Shown here in pieces: positions 10,518 through 21,498 of a stretch of 64,000 nucleotides of DNA; within the stretch, counting starts at the first letter, position 1, and every line of letters begins with the position of its first letter. A model generated the notes under the pieces. It did no database searches. It was not told the DNA's origin and saw only the letters and a program-made list of their open reading frames with translations. This DNA is from Diphasiastrum complanatum (Eukaryota; Streptophyta; Lycopodiopsida; Lycopodiales; Lycopodiaceae), in assembly GCA_029204225.1 (NCBI GenBank), contig CM055102.1:27010922-27074921 (forward strand). The letters run 5' to 3'. A program made the translations under genes and the position numbers.

Positions 10518-13500
10518 ATGTCATCCATGGGTGGATTCTTGTTAGAATCTTGTGGGAGACTAACATCCACAAATTATTCCATATGGAAAGTGAGAATGGA
10601 ATCACTAATGGTGATCCATGACCTCTATGATATAGTTCTTGGAGAGGAGATAGAACCTCAAGGAGGTCAAGAACAAGTAAAATACAAGAAGAAGGCTAGA
10701 CTGGCCTTGCATTGTTTAAAAATGAATGTATGCAATGACCTCTTGAAAGAGGTAGCTTCTTGTGTCTCAGCCAAAGAGGCTTGGGATTCATTAAAAGGCA
10801 TTTATAAATCCAATAACACTTCTAGGATACTCATGCTAAGGAATCAAGAGCTCCAAAGCATGAAGGGAATTGGAGAGAGTGCACAAGACTATGTGCTAAG
10901 AATTAAATCTTTGAACAAAGAAGTGGCTTCAATTGGAGATAAAATCCAAGATAATGAATTGGTACAAGTCATTTTGAATGGACTTGGTAATGAGTTAACC
11001 AATCTTGCCCAAACATTTGCCATTCAAGACCAACTTCCCACAATTGACAAGTTACATAATGTACTTGTGGCCGACGAGAGTAGGATGCTATATCAAAGCA
11101 AGGATGGGGTCTATGTCACTACAAGGTGGTGATGAGAAGGAAAACTTCACATCCACAAGCAAGAAAAAGTTCCAACCATTCAAGAAGCACCAAGGCAAGG
11201 AGACCAAGGGCAAAGATGGTGGATCTACCTCCAAAGGAAAGTACAAGAATAAAGAAAAATTAAAGTGTTTCTTTTGTGGAAAGAAAGGACACTTTGCTTC
11301 CGATTGCTTTAAAAAGAAGAATGCTGAAGGGAATGAAGATCATGGCAATCTTGCACATGAGGAGGAGGAGGAGGATGGTTTCAACACACCCTTGATGGTA
11401 GCATCAAATCCAACTTCAAGCAAAGACATATGGTGGATTGATAGTGGGGCTAGTTCCCACATGTCATACAACAAGGATTTTTTCTCTACTTTACTTTCTT
11501 GTAATGATTCTAAGAAATCTATATACACTACTAGTGATCAAGAATGTAAAATAGATGGTATTGGATCTATTCCATTGTGCTTAGGATCATCTAAGAGGAT
11601 AGATCTAGATAATGTCTTGTATATTCCATCTATAACTAAAAATTTGCTTAGTGTTGGACAATTGATGGATAATGGACTAGATGTACATTTCAAAAATGGA
11701 GTTTGTTCCATCTTGAAAAATGATAAGTGCATAGCTAGTGGCATTAAGCAAGGAAGATTTTTTAAATTGGATGCTAATGTGGCCATTGAAAGTGTGAACA
11801 TGGTTAGGGATGAGATGACACAAGTGGAGTTATGGCATAAAAGATTAGGCCATCCTAATCTTCAAGCAAAGGAATCCACATGGTCTCCAAGGAGCTTGCT
11901 CTCGGCCTCCCAAAATCAATCTCAAGATGTGGCAAGATATGTGAGGCTTGTGGACTTTCAAAGACTCACAAGTCATCTTACAAGAGATCCTTGACAAGAT
12001 CTACCTCTCCTTTAGATCTTATACATTCTGATGTACATTCCTTTTCACATGCTAGTAATGGAGGTGCCTTGATGTATGTGACTTTCATAGGTGATTGTAC
12101 TAGATTTACTTGGATAGATCTATTGCCAAAGAAGAGCCTTGTATATGAAGCTTTTGTTAAGTTTAAATCTCTTGTTGAGAAGCAACTTAGTTCTAACATC
12201 AAAGTACTAATGGACTTGATGTCTCTGACAATGGAAATAATCCACTCCTAATTTCACATTTGGTCCCAAGCTTGACTGTTAATATATCTCCAATAGAATG
12301 AGAGATTTTTGTGAGAATAATGGCATAAGAAGAGAGAGAGTTCACACACCCCCAACAAAATGGGGTGGCCGAGAGGAAAACTAGATCTTTATGTGAATGT
12401 GCTAAATCTTTGAGATTCGATGCATCTCTACCCATTTCTTTTTTGGGAGAGGCTATTACATGTGCTAACTTTTTGTGTAATAAGTTTCCAAGCAATGCCA
12501 TTGGTGGGATCTCACCATATCAAGCTTTGTATGCCATCAGCCAAGCGTAAAAGATTTAAAAGTTTTTGGATGTATTTGTTATGTCCATATTCCCTTGGAA
12601 ACAAAGAAGAAAGCTACGCAACTTCTCTCAAAGGAATTTTTGTTGGCTATAGTGAAAATAGCAAATGATATAGGATTTTTGATCCTATTTCAAGGAAAGT
12701 AAAAGTGAGTAAGGATGTCTTGTTTGATGATTCTCAAAGTTCCAAGATGTATGAAAGTGCATCTAATTCACAATGTGTCCAAGATCTTGCAAGGCCCGAG
12801 GAGGAGCTTCAAGGTGATGAAGTTTTGGAGGATCTACCTCAAGATCCAAGAAGTCCAAGGAGGAGATCTACAAGGCACAAGGCCGAGCCATCAAGGCTTA
12901 CCTACTTTGAGAAAGGACTACTTCTTACTCCTTCTTAACCACAATGCTTGAAGAGCCATCTAGTTTTGAAGATGCTAGTCAGTCACAATTTTGGAGAGAA
13001 GCAATGCAAGTAGAGTTTGATCCTTTGCTAGATAATCAAACTTGGGATCTTGTATACCTTCCACATGGGAAGAAGCCACTTTCTTGTGAGTGGATTTATA
13101 GATTAAAGTACAATCTAGATGGATGTATTAACAACTACAAAGCTAGGTTTGTTGCAAAAGGTTTTCATCAAACTAATGGCATAGACTATGATGAAACTTT
13201 TCCACTTGTAGAAAATCTTGTAACTATAAGGTTGATCATATGTATTGCTACTTCATTCAAATGGGATCTTTTCCAAATGGATGTGACAAATTCATTTCTT
13301 AATGGCTACTTAGAGGAGGAGATCTACATGTTGCAACCCGAGGGCTTCATTAAAGATGGAAATGAAGACAAAGTTTGGCACTTGAAGAAAAGCTTAGTAT
13401 GGTCTTAAGCAAACACCTAGAGCTTGGTACTCTAGGTTGCATACCATCCTCTACTCTATGTATTTTGTGATAAGTTCTTATGAACCTTCTTTGTATATCA

Positions 13501-13874
13501 ATTGCAATGATGGAAAGATCATCATCTTGGTTCCTTATGTTGATGTTATCATATTGACAAGAAATGTGATGAAGGCATAAGACAGGTAAAAGTTGCACTG
13601 TCTAGTGAATTCAAGATGGTAGATCTAGGACTTCTTAAGCTTATACTTGGAATAGAAGTTTCTAGAGGTAGTGATTTTGTTTTTATTTGTCAATCAAAGT
13701 ATGCTACTTCGATTCTTGAAAGATTCGGGATGAAACATTGGAAAGGGATTGACACCCCTATGGAGCATGTTGTAAAAGTTTCTAATGATGGTGATGATGC
13801 ATCCTTTGAGGACATCACACTTTTTAGAAAGCTTATAGGCTCCTTAATCTATTTGACAATCACTAGACCAGGGA
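10518..13874 (+). mobile_element. Copia family B copy B1 (gag to RT), broken
   Basis: The gag start is taken as ATG 10518 (MSSMGGFLLES), in frame with STNYSIWKVRMES. Domains in order: gag with LHCLKMNVCNDLLKEV; a frameshift near 11090-11115; CCHC CFFCGKKGHFASDC (about 11270); protease WWIDSGASSHM (about 11430); GAG-pre-integrase ELWHKRLGHPN; integrase LIHSDVHSF. At the second Asp (SDNG, near 12230) about 60 bp of foreign sequence interrupts the core. VAERKTRSL follows, then the linker, and RT with WDLFQMDVTNSFLNG. YVDD has become YVDV near 13540. The copy ends inside RT at KLIGSLIYLTITRPG. No 5' LTR or PBS is seen. Multiple shifts; dead. Confidence 0.9.
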
Positions 13875-16545
13875 TTAGATGTACATTTCAAGCATGGAGC
13901 ATGTTTCATCTTGAAAAATGATAAATGTATTGCTAACGGTCTTCAACATGGAAGGTTATTCAAGTTGGATGCTAATATGATGGGTGGAAGTGTGAACATG
14001 ACAAGGGAGGAGATCACTCGAGTGGAATTGTGGTACAGGAGGTTAGGCCATCCTAACTTCAAAGCTATGGAGACCATGGTGACAAAGGAGCTTGCTAATT
14101 GGACTACCCAAAGCCATATCCAAATGTGGCAAGCTTTGTGAAGCTTGTGGACTCTCCAAATTTCATAAGAAAACATTTCAAAGTGCATTCATTCTCACAT
14201 GAATCTAATGGTGGAGCTCTTATGTATGTCACATTTATTGATGATAAATCAAGATACTCTTGGCTTTACCGGTTTTCTAAGAAAAGTGACGTATTTGAGT
14301 CCTTTGTAACGTTCAAAACTCTTGTGGAAAAGCAACTTAATGCTAGTTTGAAAGTATTAAGATGTGATAATGGAGGACAGTACATCTTTAATAGGATGAA
14401 AGAGTGGGCATTAGAGGGAGTTTACATGCACATACACTCCTCAACAAAATGGAGTGGCTGAGAGGAAAAATAGAACACTATGTGAGTGTGCCAAAGCATT
14501 GAGATTAGATGCATCTCTTCCTATTTTTTTTTTGGGAGAAGCTATTTTATGTGCAAACTTTCTATGTAATAGAATGACTAATAGTACCATTGAAGGACTC
14601 ACACCTTTTGAAGCATTGTATGGCAAAAAGCCAAATCTTAGTGATTTGAATATTTTGGATGTACTTGTTATGTACACATTCCTTTAGAAGTAAGGAAGAA
14701 GGAAGATGCTACCTCATTCAAAGGCATCTTTGTTGGTTATAGTGAAAATAGTAAAGCTTATAGGATTTTTGATCCTATTACCAAGAAAGTTGTTGTAAGT
14801 AGAGATATACTTTCTGATGAATCTCTCAATGTCAAAGAAAAGAAGCTTTCCAACAACTCTCATCTTGACAAAGGGAAGCAAAGAGAAGATTCTCAACTTC
14901 ACACCTCTTATTCTTTCTTGACTACTATGCTTGAAGAACCAACATGTTTTGAAGAAGCAATTAAGTTTCAAAGTTGGAAGAATGCTTTGCAAGTTGAGTT
15001 TGATGCTTTGTTGGAAAATCAAACTTGGGATCTTGTTGATCTACCTTATGGAAAGAAGCCTCTTACTTGTAAATGGACATATAGATTGAAATATAATCAA
15101 GATGGTTCCATTTGGCATAAACTCAATAGCAGGAATCTAAAATGAATTCGTGGAGAGAAGGGTGGAGGTCTATATATAAGTATAAGGCTAGACTTGTAGC
15201 AAAAGGAATTTTTCAAGTCAAAGGCATAGATTATGATGAAACCTTTTCTCTTGTTGCAAAGCTTGTAACCATTAGTAGATTGATCATATGTCTTGCTACT
15301 TCTTTCAAATGAGAGCTCTTTCAACTTGATGTGACAAATGCTTTTTTGAATGGATTCTTGGAAGTCGAGGAAATTTACATGTGCCAACCCAAGGGCTTCA
15401 TCAAAGATGGAGAAGAACACAAAGTGTGCTTTTTGAAGAAGAATCTTTATGGACTCAAGCAAGCACCTAGAGCATGGTACTCTAGGTTGCATTGTTATCT
15501 TATTTCCATTGGATTTGTTGTAAGTTCTTATGAACCATCATTGTACTACAAATGTAATGATGGAAAGATCATTATTTTGGTTTTATATGTTGATGATATA
15601 ATTCTCATAGGAAATGATCTTGATGGCATTAGAGATGTAAAAATTTTCTAGTCTAGTGAATTTAAGATGGTAGATCTAGGACTTCTAAAAGCTATACTTG
15701 GAATAGAAGTCACTAGAAGTAATGATTTTACTTGCATATGTCAATCTAAGTATGCTAGATCCATCTTAGAAAATTTTGGCAGGATAGATTGTAGAGGAGT
15801 TGAAACTCCCATGGAGCTAAGTGTAAAAGTTTCTAAGGAAAGTGATGAAGCATCCTTTGAGGACATCACTACCTATAGAAAGCTTATTGGCTCTTTGATC
15901 TATTTAACCTTCACTAGAAGAGATCTTAGCTTTTTTGCTGGAAAATTGAGTCAATACATGCAAAGTCCACTAATATGTCATTGGAAAAGTGCCAAAAGGT
16001 ACATCTCGGCTACAAGAAACTTTGGCATTGTGTATCAAGGGACTAATATCTGTTTGAGAGCATACTTGGACTCAAATTTTGTAGGTGACAAAGTGGATAG
16101 AAGATCCGCAAGTGCCTTTGCTACATTCTTATGTGGAGGAGTTATATCTTGGCTTTCCAAAAAGCAAAATACCATCTGTCTTTCATCAACTGAATCTGAG
16201 TACAAAGCTATGACAAAAACAACAAAGGAGATCCTATGGCTAAGAAGTATTTTGGAGGAGCTTCAGTGATCAAGGTTGAAGACATTCCATGTATTTATTG
16301 TGACAATCAAGCAACCCAACAACTTGCCAACAATCCAATCTTTCATGCTCGAACCAAGCACATTGAAATTTCACACCATTTTGTGCAAGCAAAGGAGGTT
16401 AAGCTCATCCATGTTCCATCTTCAGATTGTATGCTGATATACTTACCAAGACATTGACAAAGGATCCATTTGTAAAGTTAAAATTAGCACTTGGAGTTGT
16501 AGATAGATGCATGTTAGATTATTTACCAAGCTAGATTTTGAGGAG
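13875..16545 (+). mobile_element. Copia family B copy B2 (protease end to RNase H), broken
   Basis: It begins in mid-protease region (matching 11690 onwards), directly joined to the RT of B1. Order: GAG-pre-integrase ELWYRRLGHPN; integrase without the first HSD motif but with RCDNGGQYI and an AERKNRTLCECAKAL frame; linker; RT N-terminus LLENQTWDLVDLP. A filler of about 65 bp (15112-15177) precedes [11 protein letters not shown] continues with QLDVTNAFLNGF and LYVDDIILIG intact, then RNase H (YKAMTKTTKEILWL, CDNQATQQLANNP, ARTKHIEISHHF) and the tail ILTKTLTKDPF. At least four frame changes. It ends at the PPT-like GAGGAG before the 3' LTR. Confidence 0.9.
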
Positions 16546-17322
16546 TGTGAAAATGTCAAAATCATGCTTGATCTAGTCCAAATCTATGTACATATCATGA
16601 TTACACATGTGTGGAGCCTGTTCTCACATGTGAATTAAATGCATATATTATTTAGATCAATCGTATAGGTTGTGCATATAATTTGATTTGAGATCTAGTG
16701 GCCAAAATGGCCAAAATCTAGATTCTAGCTATATGCCACATGGCACCTTTTTATTGGTAGAATGTGATACACCATGTTTAGGACTGATCTCCCATGTGTA
16801 GAGGTCTGCTCACACGTGTGGAAAAATCAGTAGAAGTCGAGTTTGGGCTTGTAGAATATTTTTATCTAAGTTCCTATAAGTCAGGGAAATTACCCAAAAT
16901 CAAGGAGGTGGCTTAAATGATGGAAGTCATGGACCATGTGCCAAGTTTGATGTGATTGATGGATCCTTAGGTGACTAGGCACCCTCACATGTGCCAGATC
17001 TGGTGACTCAATAGTAGCTCGAGATGCCACTCATGTATATATAGAGCCTCATTTGGCCATAATCAACAAGAAAGTGAAATCTTGGTTTTGGAGCATTTCT
17101 TGAGTATTTTAACTAGTTGTCTTGTGATTTTATGCTTCTATTGGATTCTAAGCTTAGTGTACTTCATTCTCTATTGGTAGTCCACGCTCTGACATGCTTT
17201 CACATGTGTGAAACTAGCAAGACAAAGTTTTGATCATATTTGATTGTTCTTGTGAGATTTCTTGATGTAGATTTGATCTAATGCTATCTAATCTTGTTGG
17301 TAGATAAATATAATCTAACACC
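16546..17322 (+). repeat. 3' LTR of family B copy B2
   Basis: It starts TGTGAAAATGTCAAAATC immediately after the PPT-like GATTTTGAGGAG. A TATA-like TGTATATATAGAG lies at 17033-17045. It carries four CACRTG-type palindromes (near 16610, 16633, 16811 and 17199). The right end is taken as ATCTAACA (about 17322) but is not fixed, because no second LTR is present for comparison. It is clearly different from the B3 LTR in sequence. Confidence 0.65.
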
Positions 17323-17459
17323 CAATCACTCTTATGAATCTGATTTTGATCCATTCTTGGTCCTTTTTGTTGTACTTTCACATTGTCTACTCCTCTTCTG
17401 CTTTGGCGATTGCTCCGGTTGTAACCCCCTGGATGTTCTTGCTTCCTTTCTTTTTGGAG

Positions 17460-18344
17460 TTAATCTTACTCCTACTCACTCTAACTGCCCTATGATTCAA
17501 TCAAGGAAGTCACTCTCTTACAAACAGTATGCAGAAATGAACTGTTTCTAGCACAGTCTGCAGTTTTACATGCAAACTTCAATAGACGAGGAATGCGACA
17601 ATATTGTTCTACTCAACATTTCAGGCAAATTGAAGAACACAAGGGTGTGCGAGGAATGCGAGGAATGCGAAATACTGCAGATCTGCACGGATTTTGTACA
17701 GGACCTGTCTACGTCTTCACGCTCCAGTGCATAACCGATCTACGGATCAACTACAGGACTATTAATGATCTTGTAATTGTAAAATTAGAATAACACAAGA
17801 TCATCAAACAACTATATAAGGAAGTGAACAATTAAAGACATATATCTAATCCAAGAGATGAGATCATTGTAAAAGAATAGTATCGATCAGTCAGTATCTG
17901 ACTCCTCAGAGTTAGAGATCATTCAAAGAGAGAGAGAAATAATATTTTGAATTATAGCAATTACCTGTTTTTGTAAGTAGGATCACGCGCTCACGTGCAA
18001 CTGTCTTGTGATCATATCATTGTTACTACAACACTATTATACAGATTCACTATATTTCTATCATGTTGCATTCATGCTAAATGTTTAATTACCTCTATTG
18101 TCAAGAATATTAGTAACGAAAAATTGTATGGCTGTCATAGACACCTAATCATTTTGTAATTCTTTATGGCTATCTACGACACTGTACACTGATATTCATT
18201 ATCAACACAAAAAATGCTCCATTCTTAAAGTCTCGAAGTAATCCAGATCCTATTATCATTTTATTTTTGTTGTCATTTTTTTTTCTCTGATGGGCTGAGG
18301 CCTGAGATACCTTGCGTCGTTCCCATCAGAGTGGTATCAGATTA
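17460..18344 (+). repeat. Family E 5' LTR and primer-binding site
   Basis: The first 150 bp (TTACTCCTACTCACTCTAAC onwards) match the PPT-flanked LTR start at 30884, which fixes the left end at about 17460. A TATA-like CTATATAAGG lies near 17812. The LTR ends near CCCATCA (about 18328), followed by TGGTATCAGATTA (18332-18344), complementary to the 3' end of initiator tRNA-Met. A second PBS-like TGGTATCAAAGCC starts at about 18374. Which of the two served as the primer site cannot be told from sequence alone. Confidence 0.7.
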
Positions 18345-18729
18345 GTAAGCAATACAAAAAAAAACCAAAAATTTGGTATCAAAGCCATGGTTTTGGATGC
18401 ACTAGAGTCTTGAGATTAAAAAAACCGAAATAAGTTCATATTTTAAAAGCTAGTTTATAAATGATTTGTGTACAATCTTTGTTCTTTGATCATCATGTAA
18501 GGATCGACCTCATAAATCCGATTGATAAATAAGTTTAACGGAGATGATTTCCACGTGTGAAAATTCAAGATGAGGATGATACTGATAAAAAAGAAGTAAC
18601 GGGGATACGTTAATGGTTCAATAGTCAGACCGGTTGAACCAGAACTGCTACCCATATGAGAGGCAAAGGATGGCAAAGCACTACCATTGTATCTCCAAAT
18701 TTGAAGGATACTCAGATAGCTCATGTATC

Positions 18730-19533
18730 AACATCCATGTCCGCTCTCAAACCACTTAGGGAGCTTCCTATCAGGTGATCGGCTTCCTGGTGAAAATGTA
18801 TCCCACGGCACAGCTTTCTCCTTGCGTTTGTCACCTGCAACTTCAATCCTTCTTGCACCAAAAGGTTTATTTACTACCTCTCCAACCTGTCTCTTGAGGT
18901 TTAGTAGTAGTATCTTGAGATGTATCCTCGTGTCCATCACTAAGAAAGCTTAGAACTTTGATCTTCCTACTTGTTTGATTTTCGTCCAATGCTTTGAAGC
19001 TCTTGAAATTGTCAAATGCATCCAATTTCTTCTTCAAGAAGTAAATCCACGTCTTACGTGACATATCATCAATAAAGGTCATGAAATAGAAGGCTTTACC
19101 TAAGGACATAGTCCTTATAGGCCCGCATGAATCTGTGTGGATCAAATCTAGGATGTTCTTTGCTCTTGCAATACCACCTTTATTGAACTTCTCTTGATGT
19201 TGCTTCCCATACACACATGATTCTCACATTGACTTCAAGTGGTCTTCTATCGTAGGCAATCCTCTTACCATTTCCAAATTTCTCATCAAACTGAGGCTTC
19301 CTAAGTTCAAGTGACCAAGCCTCTTATGCCACAATTCAGTTTGCAATGGAATGGACGAGACAAATCCATGTTGCCCCGTGATTGTAGCATTCAACCTGTA
19401 CAATTTGGTGTTGGGCTCCCTTAAACCAATTTAGTGTTGGGCTCCCTTACACCATCCGCAATGACTTTGAACTTTTCGTTCACATCCTTCACAAAGCAAC
19501 GATCATGGGCAAATTCTACTTTCAACTTTTGAT
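18730..19533 (-). pseudogene. Family E fragment, protease region to integrase, inverted
   Basis: On the minus strand, from high to low coordinates: KLKVEFAHDRCFVKD (after the protease), ELWHKRLGHLNLGSL, CVYGKQHQEKF, LDLIHTDSCGPIRTM, FIDDMSRKTWIYFLKK and SRKIKVL. It then passes into a linker with a stop. The DNGGE segment is missing. The adjacent plus-strand piece starts with ASYTPQQN, the motif that normally comes about 25 residues after IKVL. This suggests one element whose middle was inverted. Stops occur in the preceding region, so it is non-functional. Confidence 0.85.
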
Positions 19534-19796
19534 CAGTAATGGCATCCTACACTCCACAACAAAACGAAGTAGCTGAAAGAAAGAATCCAATACTTTTGGA
19601 TGCAGCACGATCCATGATGTCCAATGTTCAATTACCCAAGGAATTTTGGGCTGAAGCAATATCTACAGCCTGCTATCTGCAAAATTCTTCCAACACAAAA
19701 GCAGTCGACTCTAAGACTCCGTTTGAACTTGCCTCTGTTGTAGAAGCATTGTCAACGTCAGATGCAGACAAATGGAAATTTTCCATGGATGCTGAG
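19534..19796 (+). pseudogene. Family E integrase C-terminus and RT linker
   Basis: ASYTPQQNEVAERKNPILL (the third catalytic residue, Glu of VAERKN, is present), then LPKEFWAEAISTACYLQN and SKTPFEL. A deletion jumps to the pre-RT linker VVEALSTSDADKWKFSMDAE. The frame is interrupted by the solo LTR at 19797 and resumes at 20240. Confidence 0.88.
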
Positions 19797-20234
19797 TGTG
19801 AGAGATTTCAACAAGTTAAGTCATATTTTGGTAAATTGTCAATTGAGGTTAAAACTCATCGTAGACTTAGAGATAAACTTTTTGAAGCTATATTAGTTTA
19901 AAATATATTAAATAAACACTTTTAGAAAGTGTGAAAAAGTTGGTAGTCGAGTTTGAGAGAGATTCAAATTTGAATGTTGGGTACTTTGGATCTAGATCTA
20001 AAAATAGTAGGGTTAACATTTTGGAGGGAAAACCAAGTGGCCAAATAGGGTTTGGACCTATTATGAAAGGATGTAACTTGTGGAGAGAGACATCCTCTCA
20101 TCTCTTAGAGTTTGCATCTCATTTTGTATGTAGATGCTGATTTTTATACATTGGCAGGATTGTTGGTTTGTTTTTTTTTGTAACCAAAGATCAGGGACAT
20201 GGATTGGATCTTGAATGATCTGAAATCCTTCACA
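19797..20234 (+). mobile_element. Solo LTR (family D-like) with 5-bp TSD CTGAG
   Basis: It starts TGTGAGAGATTTC and ends GAAATCCTTCACA. The sequence is the reverse complement of the LTRs at 53635 and 56410, with an internal deletion (438 versus about 650 bp). Perfect 5-bp duplications CTGAG flank it (19792-19796 and 20235-20239). Removing the LTR and one TSD rejoins the copia frame at MDAEY...MKNKTWSL, which confirms the insertion. No internal region remains, so it arose by LTR-LTR recombination after integration. Confidence 0.93.
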
Positions 20235-20239
20235 CTGAG

Positions 20240-20943
20240 TATAACTGATTGATGAAGAACAAGACCTGGAGTCTTGTTGATCCTCCTGAAGGTACAAAAC
20301 TAATTGACACTAAATGGATCTTCAAACTAAAGCTTAAACCAAATGGATCAATATCCAAATGGAAAGCTCGACTAGTGGTTAAAGGATATGAGCAAGTATA
20401 CATGATAGATTACACTGACACTTTCAGTCTAGTGGTAAAGCATCAATCTATTCGAACCTTGTTGGCTATAGCTGTCGTAGAGATCTGGACATTCATCAGA
20501 TGGATGTCCAGACAACATTTCTTAATGGATACATACAAGAAGATATTTATATCTATCAACCAAAAGGTTACGTCGTTCAAGGCCAAGAGCATATGGTATA
20601 TAAATTGTAGAAGGCTCTATATGGGCTCAAGCAAGCTCCTAGGGCATGGTTTGAAAGAATTAATCACTTCTTGATGCAACACCAATTTACTTCTTGTTCT
20701 GTAGATTCAAATGTGTATCTCAAACATAAAGGGCCAAAAGCACTATATTTTGATGATTCTTTAATCATCAACAATTCAAATCAGTTATTGTTTGAAACAA
20801 AGTCTTTACTTTCACAAGAATTTTAAATGACTGATTTAGGCCCTATTCACTACCTACTTGGTATGGAGATCACCATAAATTGCACAAGCAGAAGGGTCAC
20901 TATAAGTCAAGAAGCCTATCTAACCAATGTACTTTGCAAATAT
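20240..20943 (+). pseudogene. Family E reverse transcriptase fragment
   Basis: This is the continuation of the frame before the solo LTR: KNKTWSLVDPPEGTKLIDTKW, FKLKLKPNGSISKWKARLVV, DTFSLVVKHQSIRTLLAIA. In other frames come MDVQTTFLNGYIQEDIY-like and YGLKQAPRAW-like segments near 20500-20650. TDLGPIHYLLGMEI follows at 20827. The YVDD box is decayed (FDDSLIINNSN context near 20750). The copy is cut off at 20943 by the family F LTR. Confidence 0.85.
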
Positions 20944-21498
20944 TGCCATGTACTGTTAGTACATCCATGCTTATACATGCAAGATAATATACAATGTAAG
21001 CTTTGTAGGCCCAAAAGGAGCTATTAGCCTTAAGAACAAGGCGGTTCCCTCTTTAGGCCCTCCAAAGTAGTTAATAAGGATAATAGGCTAACAAGGGCCC
21101 AATCTAGTTTGAATAACACTTAACAAGGGCTAACTATCCCTCAAGATAGTTAAGTTTAGTTAAGTGAGAGCATTGTCTATAACTAGGCAAGAGACATCAA
21201 TTTGTGAATCTTTTGGCTCATTTGCAAGTGAGAGCTTCTTGCTTCCTCCTTGTGAATGTGAGCCATAAGGATCTCCATTGCTAGGTCTCATGTGCCCTAT
21301 CCACATGAATCAATGCTCATGTTCATAGTTTGTACTAATCTTTCCATCACTAATGTAATTCTATGGTGATCTCCATGTTTCTAGCTTTCTATGGACATGC
21401 TATCCTGATTGTCTTGTTCTCTTCTTGCTTTTAGTTTTACTTCATTGTTATTGCTATTAGTTTGGAATTTGGCACATGACATTTTTTGGTATCATAGC
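20944..21498 (+). repeat. Family F 5' LTR and primer-binding site
   Basis: The 538-bp LTR (20944-21481) has inverted ends TGCCATGT...ACATGACA. A second copy of its first 165 bp lies at 33125, where the start is TGTCATGT, a perfect inverse of the right end. Five bases after the LTR is TGGTATCATAGC (21487-21498), a slightly decayed initiator tRNA-Met site. The element interior that follows has no recognisable gag or pol in this window. Confidence 0.75.
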
